Below, one piece after another: positions 47,240 through 56,199 of a stretch of 64,000 nt of DNA (position 1 is the first letter of the stretch; each line of letters opens with the position of its first letter). Both the position numbers and the translations under genes were made by a program. Where the stretch lies: positions 124,001-188,000 of the forward strand of contig CAWCSA010000015.1 in the NCBI GenBank assembly GCA_963798015.1. The letters are read 5' to 3'. This stretch comes from Roseiarcus sp963798015. GTDB lineage: Bacteria; Pseudomonadota; Alphaproteobacteria; Rhizobiales; Beijerinckiaceae. The notes beneath the pieces were generated by a model, which worked only from the letters and a program-made list of their open reading frames with translations, searched no databases and was not told the DNA's origin.

Positions 47240-47466
47240 ATGAAACGCCTCGTCTGTTCGCTGCTCCTCGCCGCCGTGCCCTTCGGCGATGACCTCGCTG
47301 AGACCGCGCCGCAGCCAGTTGTTGTCCCCATCATGAGACGTTGATGCTTACCGTCGAAAGTCCGCCCGGAGATGTGGAGCCCATCCATCGGCACGACGCG
47401 ACCGCCTTCGTCTACGTCGCCGCGGACACCAAGCGCCCGACGATCCTTCATGGCAGCGCGTCGTAG
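47240..47466 (+). pseudogene. Remnant of a secreted cupin protein
   Basis: The first part (47240-47343) codes a signal peptide-like MKRLVCSLLLAAVPFGDD then TAPQPVVVPIM and stops. A second frame from 47344 reads MLTVESPPGDVEPIHRHDATAFVYV, matching the PPGxxxPxHRHxxxxFVYVL metal site of cupin-2 domains, and then breaks off at 47466. The connecting residues and most of the cupin barrel are missing. It is followed by the convergent NHL-protein gene (overlap 19 bases). Truncated, not functional. Confidence 0.65.
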
Positions 47467-48653
47467 CGCGGGCTGCCCACATAGGCCTTGAGCCTTTCCT
47501 CAGGCACGAGGCCTTGAGGCGTGAACTTCTGCAGGCGGCGGCCATCGATGGTTTCGCTCGTATAAAGCGTCCCCTTTGAATCGACCGCGATCATGTGGAG
47601 GAGCGTGAATTCGCCGGCGTTGTGTCCCGCGCTTCCAAAGCCGCCCAGGATGCGTCCGCTCTCATGATCGAGAATCCACAACACCTCGTTGCCGGTGTCG
47701 ACGACATACATGTATTTCTGCTCAGGGTCTGACGAGAAGGCGACGTCCAAAGCCGACCCGATCGCTTTGCGTCCGGGCGCGCCGTTCGGCGCCGGCGAAT
47801 AGGCGGTTCCCGGTTTGACGTCGATGACGCGCTTCACGGCGCCCTTCTTGTCGAAGACTTCGATCCGGTCGTTGCCCCGGTCGCAAACGTAGAGCAAGCC
47901 CTCGCGATCGAACTTGGCGCAATGGGGATGGCCGCCGCCGATCACTGCAAAGAGACCGCGATCCGTCCCGGCATCGCCCCATTGACGCAGGAACTTGCCT
48001 TCAGCGTCGAAGACGACGACGCGATGGTTGCCATAGCCATCGGCGACGTAAATGTCTCCGTTGTCGGGATCGATCGCGATGTCGGCCGGCTCGTTGAGAA
48101 GCAGCGGGCTCCTGTTGGCGCCGGGCTCGCCGCATTTTTTGTCCGCATTGTCGCACACGCCCTTGCGCCCGATCTGCAGCAGCAGGCGTTTGCCGTCGTG
48201 CGACCATTTCTGCACGATCCCATCGGCGTTGCCGCCGATCCAGATGTTATCTTGCCTGTCGACGAAACAGCCATGGATCGACTTGGGCATCTGTTTGGGA
48301 TCGCCCCACGCGTTCACCATGTTCCCGTCGGAATCATATTCGATCACGATCGGCGCCGGCTCCTTGCCGACGGCCTGCTCCATCGTTGTGAGATCGGCGC
48401 GGTTGACGCCGAACACGTGATCCTCGCGGTCGACGCAGACGCCGCCGACCGCGCCCGTCACCCATCGATTGGGCAACGGTTTCGGCCAATAAGGATCGAC
48501 GACGAAGCGCGGGACTTCACTGTCCGCCGCGCGGGTTGCGTTGTGTGAAAGCAAGAGAACGACCGCGGCCAGGCCCGCCAGCAAAGCCCTGCAGCCTCCC
48601 GTCCAGATTGTGAGCGAAAACCGCGGGCCGGCGCGCCTCGTCATCCTATCCAT
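47448..48653 (-). CDS. Secreted NHL-repeat beta-propeller protein
   Basis: A 401-residue exported protein with an N-terminal signal peptide (hydrophobic core ALLAGLAAVVLLLSHN). The mature part has repeated NHL-type blades, for example LNEPADIAIDPDNGDIYVADGYGNHRVVVFDAEGKFLRQWG, HCAKFDREGLLYVCDRGNDRIEVFDKKG and MIAVDSKGTLYTSETIDGRRLQKF, consistent with a six-bladed propeller. The blades resemble those of peptidyl-amidoglycolate-lyase-type proteins; the catalytic role is unknown. The start could be the first ATG (48653) or the one 12 bases later. Confidence 0.82.
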   Translation of the reverse strand: MDRMTRRAGPRFSLTIWTGGCRALLAGLAAVVLLLSHNATRAADSEVPRFVVDPYWPKPLPNRWVTGAVGGVCVDREDHVFGVNRADLTTMEQAVGKEPAPIVIEYDSDGNMVNAWGDPKQMPKSIHGCFVDRQDNIWIGGNADGIVQKWSHDGKRLLLQIGRKGVCDNADKKCGEPGANRSPLLLNEPADIAIDPDNGDIYVADGYGNHRVVVFDAEGKFLRQWGDAGTDRGLFAVIGGGHPHCAKFDREGLLYVCDRGNDRIEVFDKKGAVKRVIDVKPGTAYSPAPNGAPGRKAIGSALDVAFSSDPEQKYMYVVDTGNEVLWILDHESGRILGGFGSAGHNAGEFTLLHMIAVDSKGTLYTSETIDGRRLQKFTPQGLVPEERLKAYVGSPRYDALP

Positions 48654-48718
48654 CGAACTCCTCCCTAACGGCCCGGAGAACTTTGTCTCCCGGCCTACCG
48701 AATGCTTATGACGATCCG

Positions 48719-50265
48719 TTATGAATGCGAGCGCAGCGAATTTCGCACCTCCGAGCTGGCGCTTAAATTCCGGTATTGCTGATAGACCTTAGAATAAGCG
48801 CGTTCGCGCTCCGGATCTGGCTTAAAGGCGTCGAAACTCCGCGCGCCGAATCTGTCGCCGCCTTCGCGGAAATTTGCAACGACGTTCGCGGCGACGGCGC
48901 CGTGTATTGCTGCGGCGACGCAGGTCGGATTGTCGATCATGGGCACATGCACCGTTTGCGCGAGAACATCCGCCATGATCTGCAGCAGGAATGGATTGCT
49001 TTGCGCCAGCCCGCTCGTCAGCACGATGCGATCAATGGGGATGCTCGCCTCGCGGAACAGGTCGACAATCGAACGCGCGCCAAAACAGATGCTGTCCATG
49101 AGCGCGCGATAGATGTCGACTGCGCTGGTCGAAAGATCGAGGCCCGCAAGCAAGCCTCGCAAACTCTTGTCCGCGTAAGGCACGCGATTGCCGTTCCACC
49201 AGTCGATCGCCACCAGACGGTTTTGCCCCGGGGCGAGAGCTGAAGCCTCCCGATTGTACTCGCCGAAGTTCGTGGCCATGTCGGCCGCGCGGGGAAACGT
49301 TCGCACGAACCACGCCAGCACATCGCCGAACGCGGGCTGCCCAGCTTCGTAACACCATAGGCCCGGAAGCGCGGCCCCATAGGCGCGACCCTCGATCGCC
49401 GGAAGCCTTGGCCGATCCTCGTCGTCCAGAACAAGATAAGCAGCCGAAGTGCCGAGTGCGCCAACCAGGACGCCCGGACTGTTCGCGCCGACGGCCGGCA
49501 GAACGACATGAGAATCGATCACCGCCACGGCGACGACTGCCTCGCCGCGGATTCCCGTGCGCTCACGCCATCCGTTGGAGAGCTGGCCGGCCGCCGAGCC
49601 GACGGGCATGGGCGCGGAGAGCTTCTCCAAAAGGCCGGGAGCGATCCCGTCCGGATAGCCGACGCGAGAGTCGTATTGCGCCTTGTAAGCCGCGAAATCG
49701 AGGCTGCGGGCGTCGCGCCCGGTCAGTCGCCAGACCAGCCAATCGCCGGCTTCGATGAACTTGTCAGAGCGGCGCCAGACATCCGGCGCTTCGGTTGCGA
49801 CCTGAGCCGCCTTGGCGAGCAGCCATTCGCCCGAGACCTTGCCGCCGAAATTCGCTAGGAACGGGCCGCCGCGGCTGTTGATCGCCTCGGCGTAAGGCTG
49901 CGCCGCTGCGTGCTTCCAGAGCTTCACATAGCCATGCGGATCGTCCGGCATCAATTCCGACAAGGCACGCCCGTCGGCGAGCGCGGGCATAGCGAACTTG
50001 CGGTGAAGTCGACGCCGATTCCCGCGACGTCTCTCCCAGCGCCGATCGCGGTCAGAATGCTCTCGGCGGCCTCAAGATAATCCGCGGCCACCTGCAGCGC
50101 GAAGCCGGCGGGCAGTGGACGCCCGCCAGGAAGCGCCTCCGTCATGATCCCGCGCCGATAGGCATGGACGTGATAGGCGGCCTGCCGTCCGGTGCTCGCA
50201 TCGATCAAGATTCCGCGCGCCGACTCGGAGCCGAAATCAAGACCGATCACAAAGGTTTCAGGCAT
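48719..50265 (-). pseudogene. araB: Ribulokinase (FGGY, AraB-like) with one frameshift
   Basis: Two adjacent frames make one full-length FGGY kinase. The first (from 50265) begins MPETFVIGLDFGSESARG and runs through GIGVDFTASS. At about 49990 the sense moves by one base to PALADGRALSEL and continues to 48719 with HVVLPAVGAN, VGALGTSAAYLV and LTSGLAQSNPFLLQIMADVL. A single missing base between TASS and MPAL restores an intact ~515-residue ribulokinase, which phosphorylates ribulose (or ribitol-type sugars). Either a recent inactivation or a sequencing error. The binding-protein gene upstream is 89 bases away on the same strand. Confidence 0.8.
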
Positions 50266-50354
50266 GCGCTGTTCGATCGTATCTGCGGTAGGCGCTGCGA
50301 CGCCGGCGGCGGATTCGTGCCGCCGGCGACCTTTTCAAGCGTTCGCTTGGCGCT

Positions 50355-51407
50355 TCAGCCCCAGCACTTGGCGAGGCCTTCCTTCGACGAGATAGACGGA
50401 ACACCTTCGACCGGCTTATCGGTGACAAGCGAGACGCCGGTGTTGAAGAAATCGAGGCCCGGACTCGGCTGAGGCTTCTTGCCGGTCTTCGCGTATTCGA
50501 CCGCCGCCTCCACGCCCTTGGACGCCATCAGCAGAGGATATTGCTGGGCGGTGGCGCCGATGACGCCGGCGGCGATGTTCCTCACGCCCGGACACCCGCC
50601 GTCGACGGAGACGATGAGCGCGTCCTTGTCCTTGCCCGCGGCCTTGAGCGCCGCATAAGCGCCGGCCGCCGTCGGCTCGTTGATCGTGTAGACGACATTG
50701 ATGTTCGGATCCTTCTGGAGCAGCGTCTCCATCGCGGCGCGGCCGCCGGGTTCCGCGCCCTGGCCCCACTGATGGCCGACGATGCGCTTGTCGGTCTCGT
50801 GCCCGTATTGCTTCCAGTTCGAGTTCTCGATCCCAAACCCCTTCGAGAAGCCGAAGTCGCGCAGGCGATCCACCGAAGGCTGATCGACGAGCGCGTCGAC
50901 ATAAGCGACGCGGGCGTCCTTGGCCTTGTCGCCGAGCGTTTTGGCGGCCCATTGGCCGATCAGCTCTCCGGCCTTGAGGTTGTCGGTTGCGAAAGTCGCG
51001 TCGGCGGCGCTGGGAGGATCGAGCGGCGTGTCGAGCGCGATCACCAGAATTCCAGCCTTGCGCGCCCGCTCGATAGACGGAACGATCGCCTTGGTGTCGT
51101 TCGGCGTGATCAGGATCGCCTTGGCGCCAACGTTCATCAAGCGCTCGATCGCGTCCACCTGGCCCGTGTTGTCGCCATCAGACTTGCCAGCGAGGCTGCG
51201 AAAATCGACCCCGAGCTCCTTCGCCTTCGCCTCCGCGCCTTCCTTCATTTTCACAAAGAACGGATTGGTGTACTCCTTGGTGATCAGCCCGACGATGATC
51301 TTGTCCGCCGCGAAAGCCGGAGCGAACGAAAGCGCCCACGCGGCGATAGCGCAGGCGGTGATTGTCTTCCAACGCGCGCCGCGTTGGATACCGATGTTGG
51401 TCGTCAT
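50355..51407 (-). CDS. Periplasmic sugar-binding protein (ribose/fructose type)
   Basis: A 350-residue PBP1-fold binding protein. Residues 1-34 form a signal peptide ending AFAA. KIIVGLITKEYTNPFFVKMKEG and the DTPLDPP and DGGCPGVRN segments resemble RbsB and especially FrcB-type fructose-binding proteins. The ATG at 51405-51407 follows AAGGAGG. It lies upstream of the ribulokinase gene on the same strand, suggesting a sugar import and phosphorylation unit, but no permease or ATPase is adjacent. Confidence 0.88.
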   Translation of the reverse strand: MTTNIGIQRGARWKTITACAIAAWALSFAPAFAADKIIVGLITKEYTNPFFVKMKEGAEAKAKELGVDFRSLAGKSDGDNTGQVDAIERLMNVGAKAILITPNDTKAIVPSIERARKAGILVIALDTPLDPPSAADATFATDNLKAGELIGQWAAKTLGDKAKDARVAYVDALVDQPSVDRLRDFGFSKGFGIENSNWKQYGHETDKRIVGHQWGQGAEPGGRAAMETLLQKDPNINVVYTINEPTAAGAYAALKAAGKDKDALIVSVDGGCPGVRNIAAGVIGATAQQYPLLMASKGVEAAVEYAKTGKKPQPSPGLDFFNTGVSLVTDKPVEGVPSISSKEGLAKCWG

Positions 51408-51638
51408 ACGTTCCTCCTTGTGACGCTTCGCCGTTATTGCCCGCTTCGCGAGCGCGACGATCAGCCTCACGAGGCTATGTCCTCAGCGGAGCGCTGGCAA
51501 ACGCGAATTTGATTGCCGCGGATCGCTTGTCCCCCACGTTAATTCCGCGAAACGGATCGCTCTTCGAAGAAGTTGAACTCTCACTTGCGAGAGAGCCGGC
51601 GTCGCGGCAGAAGTTTCGCGGGCTCGTTGGTCGAAGCG

Positions 51639-51998
51639 CTACTTCGGAGGCTCGGCCAACAGAAGTCCGAGCGGCCACAAAGGGCCGATCGGAATGAGTT
51701 CGAAGGTCATCATGCCAGCGCGTCCCAACGGCAAATCCTCCAGCAGCTTGTGCGCCTCGGCCGGATCGGTGACGTTCATGAGGAAGACGGCGCCAGACCC
51801 GTCGCTCTTCGCAAACCATTGATCGATCTTGCCCGCCAGTTGCAGCCGCAACGTGTCGCGGGCCTCGGATGGCATGATCGCGGGTCTCGTTTCCGGCGTG
51901 GCCTTCGCAGTCCAACTGCCAATCGCCAAGACCTTGGTGGTCAGAGCCTTCGCCGCCGCCATCTCCGCGGCGCCCGTGCTCGATTTTTCGTTCGCCAT
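51639..51998 (-). CDS. YciI/muconolactone-isomerase-like small protein
   Basis: A 119-residue protein. The C-terminal half, FLMNVTDPAEAHKLLEDLPL with LGLLL, resembles the ferredoxin-like alpha+beta fold of muconolactone isomerase/YciI-type proteins. The N-terminal 35 residues are Ala/Thr-rich. No active-site residue can be assigned. It is divergent from the GlxA-type regulator at 52256, which may control it. Confidence 0.65.
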   Translation of the reverse strand: MANEKSSTGAAEMAAAKALTTKVLAIGSWTAKATPETRPAIMPSEARDTLRLQLAGKIDQWFAKSDGSGAVFLMNVTDPAEAHKLLEDLPLGRAGMMTFELIPIGPLWPLGLLLAEPPK

Positions 51999-52255
51999 GA
52001 TGATCAGATCCTTCGGTGGTTGATTGATGGCCTGTATTTTTTCAGCCGTTGACTAAAGCGCAGCGCGCGGCAAAGCGGCGCCTTCAGATTCCGCCAAGGC
52101 GGTCGCCGGCTCGGCGAAACACAAGGTGCTAGGAAACCAGACAGCGCGACAGAACCGGTGAGACTCAAGATGCGGACCTCCAGAGTTCGTTGGTAACGCC
52201 TTCCGTGAACGGCGGATATGTCGTACATCCCTCTTTTCGGGTCACGGGATCAGGC

Positions 52256-53242
52256 ATGCTGAGCGTCGGCTTCGTGGTCACGCCCGGCTTTCCCGTCATG
52301 AGCCTTGCCGCGCTTTCGGTTTTCGAATTCGCCAATTTCAGCGCCGAGAAGAAGCTCTACGACATTCATGTGCTGTCCGAGGATGGCGCTCCCGTTCCGT
52401 CCGCTTCCGGCACGAGCTTGGAGACGACTGCCTTTAAGGATCGGCGCTTCGACACCTTGATCATCGGCGGCAACACCCGCGTTGTCCCGACCTCACCCAA
52501 GCTGCTCGCCTTCGTCGCGGCAGCGGCGAAGACATCGCGCCGGATGTCTTCCATTTGCACAGGCGTCTTCGCGCTTGCCGACGCGGCCCTGCTCCGCAAT
52601 CGCCGGGTCACGACCCACTGGCTTTTCACTGACGAATTGAAGACGCGCTTTCCGGACGTCCGACTCGAGGCGGATCGCATCTATATCGTTGACGGACCAA
52701 TCTGGACCGCGGCTGGCAATAGCGCGGGGATCGATCTCACGCTTCACATGCTGGAGACCGACTACGGAGCAGAGCTGGCCCGCACCGTGGCCCGCATTCT
52801 TGTGGTCGATCACCAGCGCTCAGGAGGACAGTCGCAGCATTCCGCCCTGCTAGAGATGAATCCGAAATCTGACCGCATCCAACACGCTCTTGCCTACGCC
52901 CGGCGAAACATATGCGGAGCACTTTCGGTCGAAGAGCTGGCAAGCGCCGCAGGCCTAGGCCCGCGCCAGTTCAGCCGGGCGTTTCGAACCGAGACCGGCA
53001 CATCGCCGGCCAAGGCGATCGAGAGTCTCAGGCTCGAAGCGGCGCGCTTGATGATCACGCAAAGCCGGCATCCGATCGAAGTGGTTGCGCCCGAAACCGG
53101 ATTTGGCGATCAGGAACGGATGCGCCGGGCCTTTGTCCGCGTTCTCGGCCAATCCCCACAGGCGGTCCGGCGGACTGCGACGGCCGAACGCATCGAACCC
53201 GTGAGCCAACGGCGCGGCGGCGCGGCTCGGTCGCCCTCATAG
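52256..53242 (+). CDS. GlxA-type transcriptional regulator (DJ-1/PfpI + AraC)
   Basis: A 328-residue regulator with an N-terminal class-I glutamine amidotransferase-like domain (SVGFVVTPGFPVMSLAALSVFEF; nucleophile-elbow cysteine in SSICTGVFALADAALL) and a C-terminal AraC HTH (LSVEELASAAGLGPRQFSRAF and IEVVAPETGFGDQERMRRAF). The amidotransferase-like domain binds ligand rather than acting as an enzyme in known relatives. The ATG at 52256 matches family starts. A long inverted repeat follows the gene. Confidence 0.88.
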   Translation: MLSVGFVVTPGFPVMSLAALSVFEFANFSAEKKLYDIHVLSEDGAPVPSASGTSLETTAFKDRRFDTLIIGGNTRVVPTSPKLLAFVAAAAKTSRRMSSICTGVFALADAALLRNRRVTTHWLFTDELKTRFPDVRLEADRIYIVDGPIWTAAGNSAGIDLTLHMLETDYGAELARTVARILVVDHQRSGGQSQHSALLEMNPKSDRIQHALAYARRNICGALSVEELASAAGLGPRQFSRAFRTETGTSPAKAIESLRLEAARLMITQSRHPIEVVAPETGFGDQERMRRAFVRVLGQSPQAVRRTATAERIEPVSQRRGGAARSPS

Positions 53243-53265
53243 GAAACACTCGGGCGAAGGCAGGT

Positions 53266-53300
53266 GTCGCCGGCTCATTAGGGGGCCATGAGCCGGCGAC
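53266..53300 (+). terminator. Long perfect inverted repeat after the GlxA-type gene
   Basis: GTCGCCGGCTCAT (53266-53278) and ATGAGCCGGCGAC (53288-53300) are fully complementary 13-base arms around a 9-base loop, 24 bases after the stop. No T-tract follows, so a factor-dependent terminator or a repeat element is possible. Confidence 0.6.
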
Positions 53301-53473
53301 GAGGCCCTCAGCGGTCGGCAGGCGGCAAAGGAGAAAGCCGCCGCCGTTCGCCAGTGCGGGGGCGCCACTGAGGGCTGTTCAGGGCCAGCGCAGCGCGTTG
53401 AGTCAAGATGTAAGTATTAGCGGCGAAAATTTCCACTGGCTGACGGCACAACAACGGAAACAATGGCGCCGCT

Positions 53474-53719
53474 GTGGCGTTACCCAGAAGAGGTAAGTCC
53501 CTGGACGATCGAACCGCCGAACTCGAAGCCGCTCTTCGCGCCCAAGACGCGTTGATCGCGGAGGCGCAGCGATTGCTGACCGACTATCGGCGACAAGGCG
53601 GCTTGGGCCGAGACGCCCTCATCGACGAATTGCGCAAGCTATTCGACGGACCGCGACAGGACGAGGCGCAACGCCTTTCGCGGGCAGCGTTGGGCGAGGA
53701 TTTCGGCAACAACGCGTGA
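53474..53719 (+). CDS. Small conserved hypothetical protein
   Basis: An 81-residue protein with a GTG start. It is highly charged and helical: RTAELEAALRAQDALIAEAQ, then DALIDELRKLFDGPRQDEAQ and ALGEDFGNNA. The pattern recalls small hypothetical proteins found across Hyphomicrobiales. Function is unknown. It ends 15 bases before the DUF4336 gene and may be cotranscribed with it. Confidence 0.5.
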   Translation: MALPRRGKSLDDRTAELEAALRAQDALIAEAQRLLTDYRRQGGLGRDALIDELRKLFDGPRQDEAQRLSRAALGEDFGNNA

Positions 53720-53734
53720 GACGCCCTATTGCCG

Positions 53735-54496
53735 ATGAAGCCCAACGCCTACGCGCCATACGATCCGCTCGAGACGCTGAAGCCATTCGCGAGCCAGGTC
53801 TGGATCGCCGACGGGCCGGAGATCGGGATGAGCTTTCTAGGTCTCACCTTTCCCTTCCCGACGAGGATGACGGTCGTTCGCCTGCCCAGCGGCGATCTTT
53901 GGCTCCATTCGCCGATCGCCTGGAGTGAGCGCCTCGCCCGCTCGATTGCGGATCTTGGTCGGGTTCGACACCTCATCGCGCCGAACACGCTTCACTATTC
54001 GTATCTAAGCTCATGGCGGGATCATTTTCCGGAGGCTCGCACCTATGGCGCGCCCGGTCTCGCCGGCAAGGCCAAGCTGGTTCTCGACGAGACACTCGAC
54101 GACGAAGCCCCGCGCGCATGGGAGGGGGCATTCGACCAATGCGTCACGCGGGGGAGCGTCGTGACGGAGGTCGACTTCCTTCACCGCACGAGCCAGACCC
54201 TTATCCTCACCGATCTCATCGAGAACTTCGAGCCGCAGCGCGTACGCAACCCCTTTCTGCGCTGGCTGATACGAATGGCTGGAGCGGCCGACCCGGATGG
54301 AAAAGCGCCCATCGACATGCGGCTGAGCTTCCTCGGCCATCGGGGCGAACTCCGCAAATCGGTCGAACGCATGGTCGCTTGGGCGCCCGAAAAAATCATC
54401 CTGTCTCATGGGCGTTGCTACGAGGCCAACGGAATAGTCGAGCTGCGGCGAGCGTTCCGTTGGATTTGTGTAGAGGATCGGCCTCAATCGGATTAA
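53735..54496 (+). CDS. DUF4336 protein (metallo-beta-lactamase-like fold)
   Basis: A 253-residue DUF4336 protein. Family features are PYDPLETLKPFASQVWIADGP, FPFPTRMTVVRLPSGDLWLHSPI and LIAPNTLHYSYLSSWRDHFP. The fold resembles metallo-beta-lactamases, but the classic HxHxDH metal site is absent: the corresponding loop is NTLHYSYL. So it may be non-enzymatic or have altered metal binding. Function is unknown. The ATG at 53735 was preferred over a TTG 6 bases upstream. Confidence 0.82.
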   Translation: MKPNAYAPYDPLETLKPFASQVWIADGPEIGMSFLGLTFPFPTRMTVVRLPSGDLWLHSPIAWSERLARSIADLGRVRHLIAPNTLHYSYLSSWRDHFPEARTYGAPGLAGKAKLVLDETLDDEAPRAWEGAFDQCVTRGSVVTEVDFLHRTSQTLILTDLIENFEPQRVRNPFLRWLIRMAGAADPDGKAPIDMRLSFLGHRGELRKSVERMVAWAPEKIILSHGRCYEANGIVELRRAFRWICVEDRPQSD

Positions 54497-54661
54497 CGCG
54501 GGGACGCTTCCGTTTTCGCGACGCGCGGACTAGCTTGATTTCGCGCTCGGAAGCCAAAGATCGACCGAGCCATCATGCGGGAGGAGACGCCGCGCGCCTT
54601 TCCGCTCCGGTGAGCCGAGCGCACTGCCTCTGAAAGCATCGCTAGTTGGAGGGCGCTGCTG

Positions 54662-55426
54662 ATGTCGCTCAATCCCAAAGAGTTCTTTGGTGACAGGGAC
54701 GCGTCGAAAATCGACGAGGCGATCGCCAAGAGCGTGGTCGCCCACTATGTCGGCGCCAAGAACATCAAGACAATCACGGGTCATTTTAAAATGGCGCGTG
54801 CCGATGAATTCGCGAGCTGGTTCAAAAAATGGGGCAAGGCCGACGAAAATGTCGATGAGGCGCCGGGTTTCGTCTACCGGAGCGACAAGGATATCCCAAT
54901 CCGACTGAGACTTCCTGGTGACAACAAGACGGCTGCGACCTTTGAAGCCGCCATTCACGAGACGATCCACTGGAATTCAACCCTTGACCAGAAGCAAAAT
55001 CTTGGAAAATTTCAGATGTCCTTTGGAAGTAATTGCAATGAGGGCGTCACCGAATACTTCACCGAGAGGGTGCTTGGTAGCGTCGAGGGCCTCTCCACTG
55101 GCACCCAGGGTGTGGCCGACCGAGACCAGTTGGCGCTGGCAAATGGACTCGTAAAGGCAGTCGGCGAGAGCGAAGTGGCCGACGCATATTTTAAAGATCA
55201 GGCTCCGAACCTGCACCTTCGGATTCAAAAGGCGTTCATTGCGGCCAATTTGGCGCGTTCCCTACCCGAATGGCTGCAAAAACGGAACAGCAAGAACACC
55301 CAGGATTTGCGGAAAGCGGACCAATTGCTTCAGGCCGCGCTGGCGAATGCAGCCGGCAGCGGGTCCGGCGCAGGCGGCGGCTCTGGCGGGGGGCCGGCTT
55401 CGAGCGGATCGGGATCAACGCCCTAG
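54662..55426 (+). CDS. Putative zinc metalloprotease-like protein (HExxH), unknown family
   Basis: A 254-residue protein, not recognised. His99-Glu100-x-x-His103 (AAIHETIHWNS) is followed 24 residues later by NEGVTEYFTERV (Glu127 and Glu131), the spacing of gluzincin zinc peptidases. The N-terminal 95 residues lack a signal peptide and contain GHFKMARADEFASWF. The C-terminal 30 residues are almost pure Gly/Ser/Ala, a disordered tail. The coding region is noticeably richer in A/T than its neighbours, suggesting transfer. A GGAGG-like site precedes the ATG. Gene neighbours give no clear partner. Confidence 0.6.
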   Translation: MSLNPKEFFGDRDASKIDEAIAKSVVAHYVGAKNIKTITGHFKMARADEFASWFKKWGKADENVDEAPGFVYRSDKDIPIRLRLPGDNKTAATFEAAIHETIHWNSTLDQKQNLGKFQMSFGSNCNEGVTEYFTERVLGSVEGLSTGTQGVADRDQLALANGLVKAVGESEVADAYFKDQAPNLHLRIQKAFIAANLARSLPEWLQKRNSKNTQDLRKADQLLQAALANAAGSGSGAGGGSGGGPASSGSGSTP

Positions 55427-55505
55427 CGAGGACCGCAAGCGTCGCGCGACGACGCCTCGAGCCGACTGGCCTCGAAATCAGGAGAGCGTCGGCGGGCCGG
55501 GCTCG

Positions 55506-56084
55506 TCACGGTTTCAAAGTTGGATCGATCAGCGTCGCCAGCATCCGCCGAAAGCGGTTGAGCGCAGTCGCGTTCCGCTCGACCTTCATCCGGAGCAGCG
55601 TGCCGTGCCAGGCCGCCAGCAGGAAGGCGCCGAGATCGGCCGCCCCGGCTTCGTCGAGAGACCGAACCAAGCCGACGACTTTCGCGAATTGCGCGGATTG
55701 CTGGGCGAGCACCGTGCAGAGACGCGCGCGGAGAGCATCATCGTGAAAAGCGACCTCACCCGCAAGATCGGGAACCATGCACCCGCGCCGCCACTCAGCT
55801 TCCGCCGCCAATTCCGCGATCCGATCGAAATAGGCCCTCAGCCGGTCCGCGGGCGCGCGCGTGTCATCGCCCAACGTCTCGCGCATGATCGCGTCTATTC
55901 TCTCGGCATAAAGATCGAGGACGAGGAGCCCGAACGCCTCCTTCGAGCGGAAGTGGTTGGTAAACGAGCCCTGCGGCACGCCCGCCGCCATCGCGATGTC
56001 CCGAACCCCGGTGCCGGCGAGCCCGCGCTCATGCACGACCCTGACCCCCGCATCGAGCAGCGCCTCACGCTGATCCTTGTCCAT
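55506..56084 (-). CDS. TetR family transcriptional regulator
   Basis: A 192-residue TetR regulator. The HTH is in GTGVRDIAMAAGVPQGSFTNHF near residues 25-45 with FRSKEAFGLLVLDLY after it. The ligand domain (TetR_C-type, AefR/YxaF-like, with GCMVPDLAGEVAF) is similar to repressors of small oxidoreductase genes. The ATG at 56084 opens the conserved part. Two inverted repeats lie directly upstream (56094-56130) between it and the divergent broken DUF1330 gene, suggesting autorepression and past control of that gene. Confidence 0.88.
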   Translation of the reverse strand: MDKDQREALLDAGVRVVHERGLAGTGVRDIAMAAGVPQGSFTNHFRSKEAFGLLVLDLYAERIDAIMRETLGDDTRAPADRLRAYFDRIAELAAEAEWRRGCMVPDLAGEVAFHDDALRARLCTVLAQQSAQFAKVVGLVRSLDEAGAADLGAFLLAAWHGTLLRMKVERNATALNRFRRMLATLIDPTLKP

Positions 56085-56093
56085 AAACGCTCC

Positions 56094-56130
56094 AATACGA
56101 CTGTATTGACGTGTTAATGCACCTGTATTA
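56094..56130. promoter_or_regulatory. Candidate TetR operators
   Basis: AATAC-GACT-GTATT (56094-56107) and TAATGCACCTGTATTA (56115-56130) are two inverted repeats sharing the half-site TGTATT, 10-46 bases upstream of the TetR start. Paired palindromes in this position are typical of TetR-type autoregulation. Confidence 0.6.
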
Positions 56131-56199
56131 GCATCCTGGAACGCTGGGGAGAAGTTTTTTGCGCCACGGCCAGGCGGCAAATGTCAGAAGGTGACACAT

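Noticed and set aside
53735..54496. DUF4336 protein as a true metallo-beta-lactamase
   Set aside because: The HxHxDH metal motif is missing, so hydrolase function was not claimed.
55239..56117. 292-codon plus-strand frame across the TetR gene
   Set aside because: Antisense to TetR, which has a clear HTH and operators; the frame has no domain.
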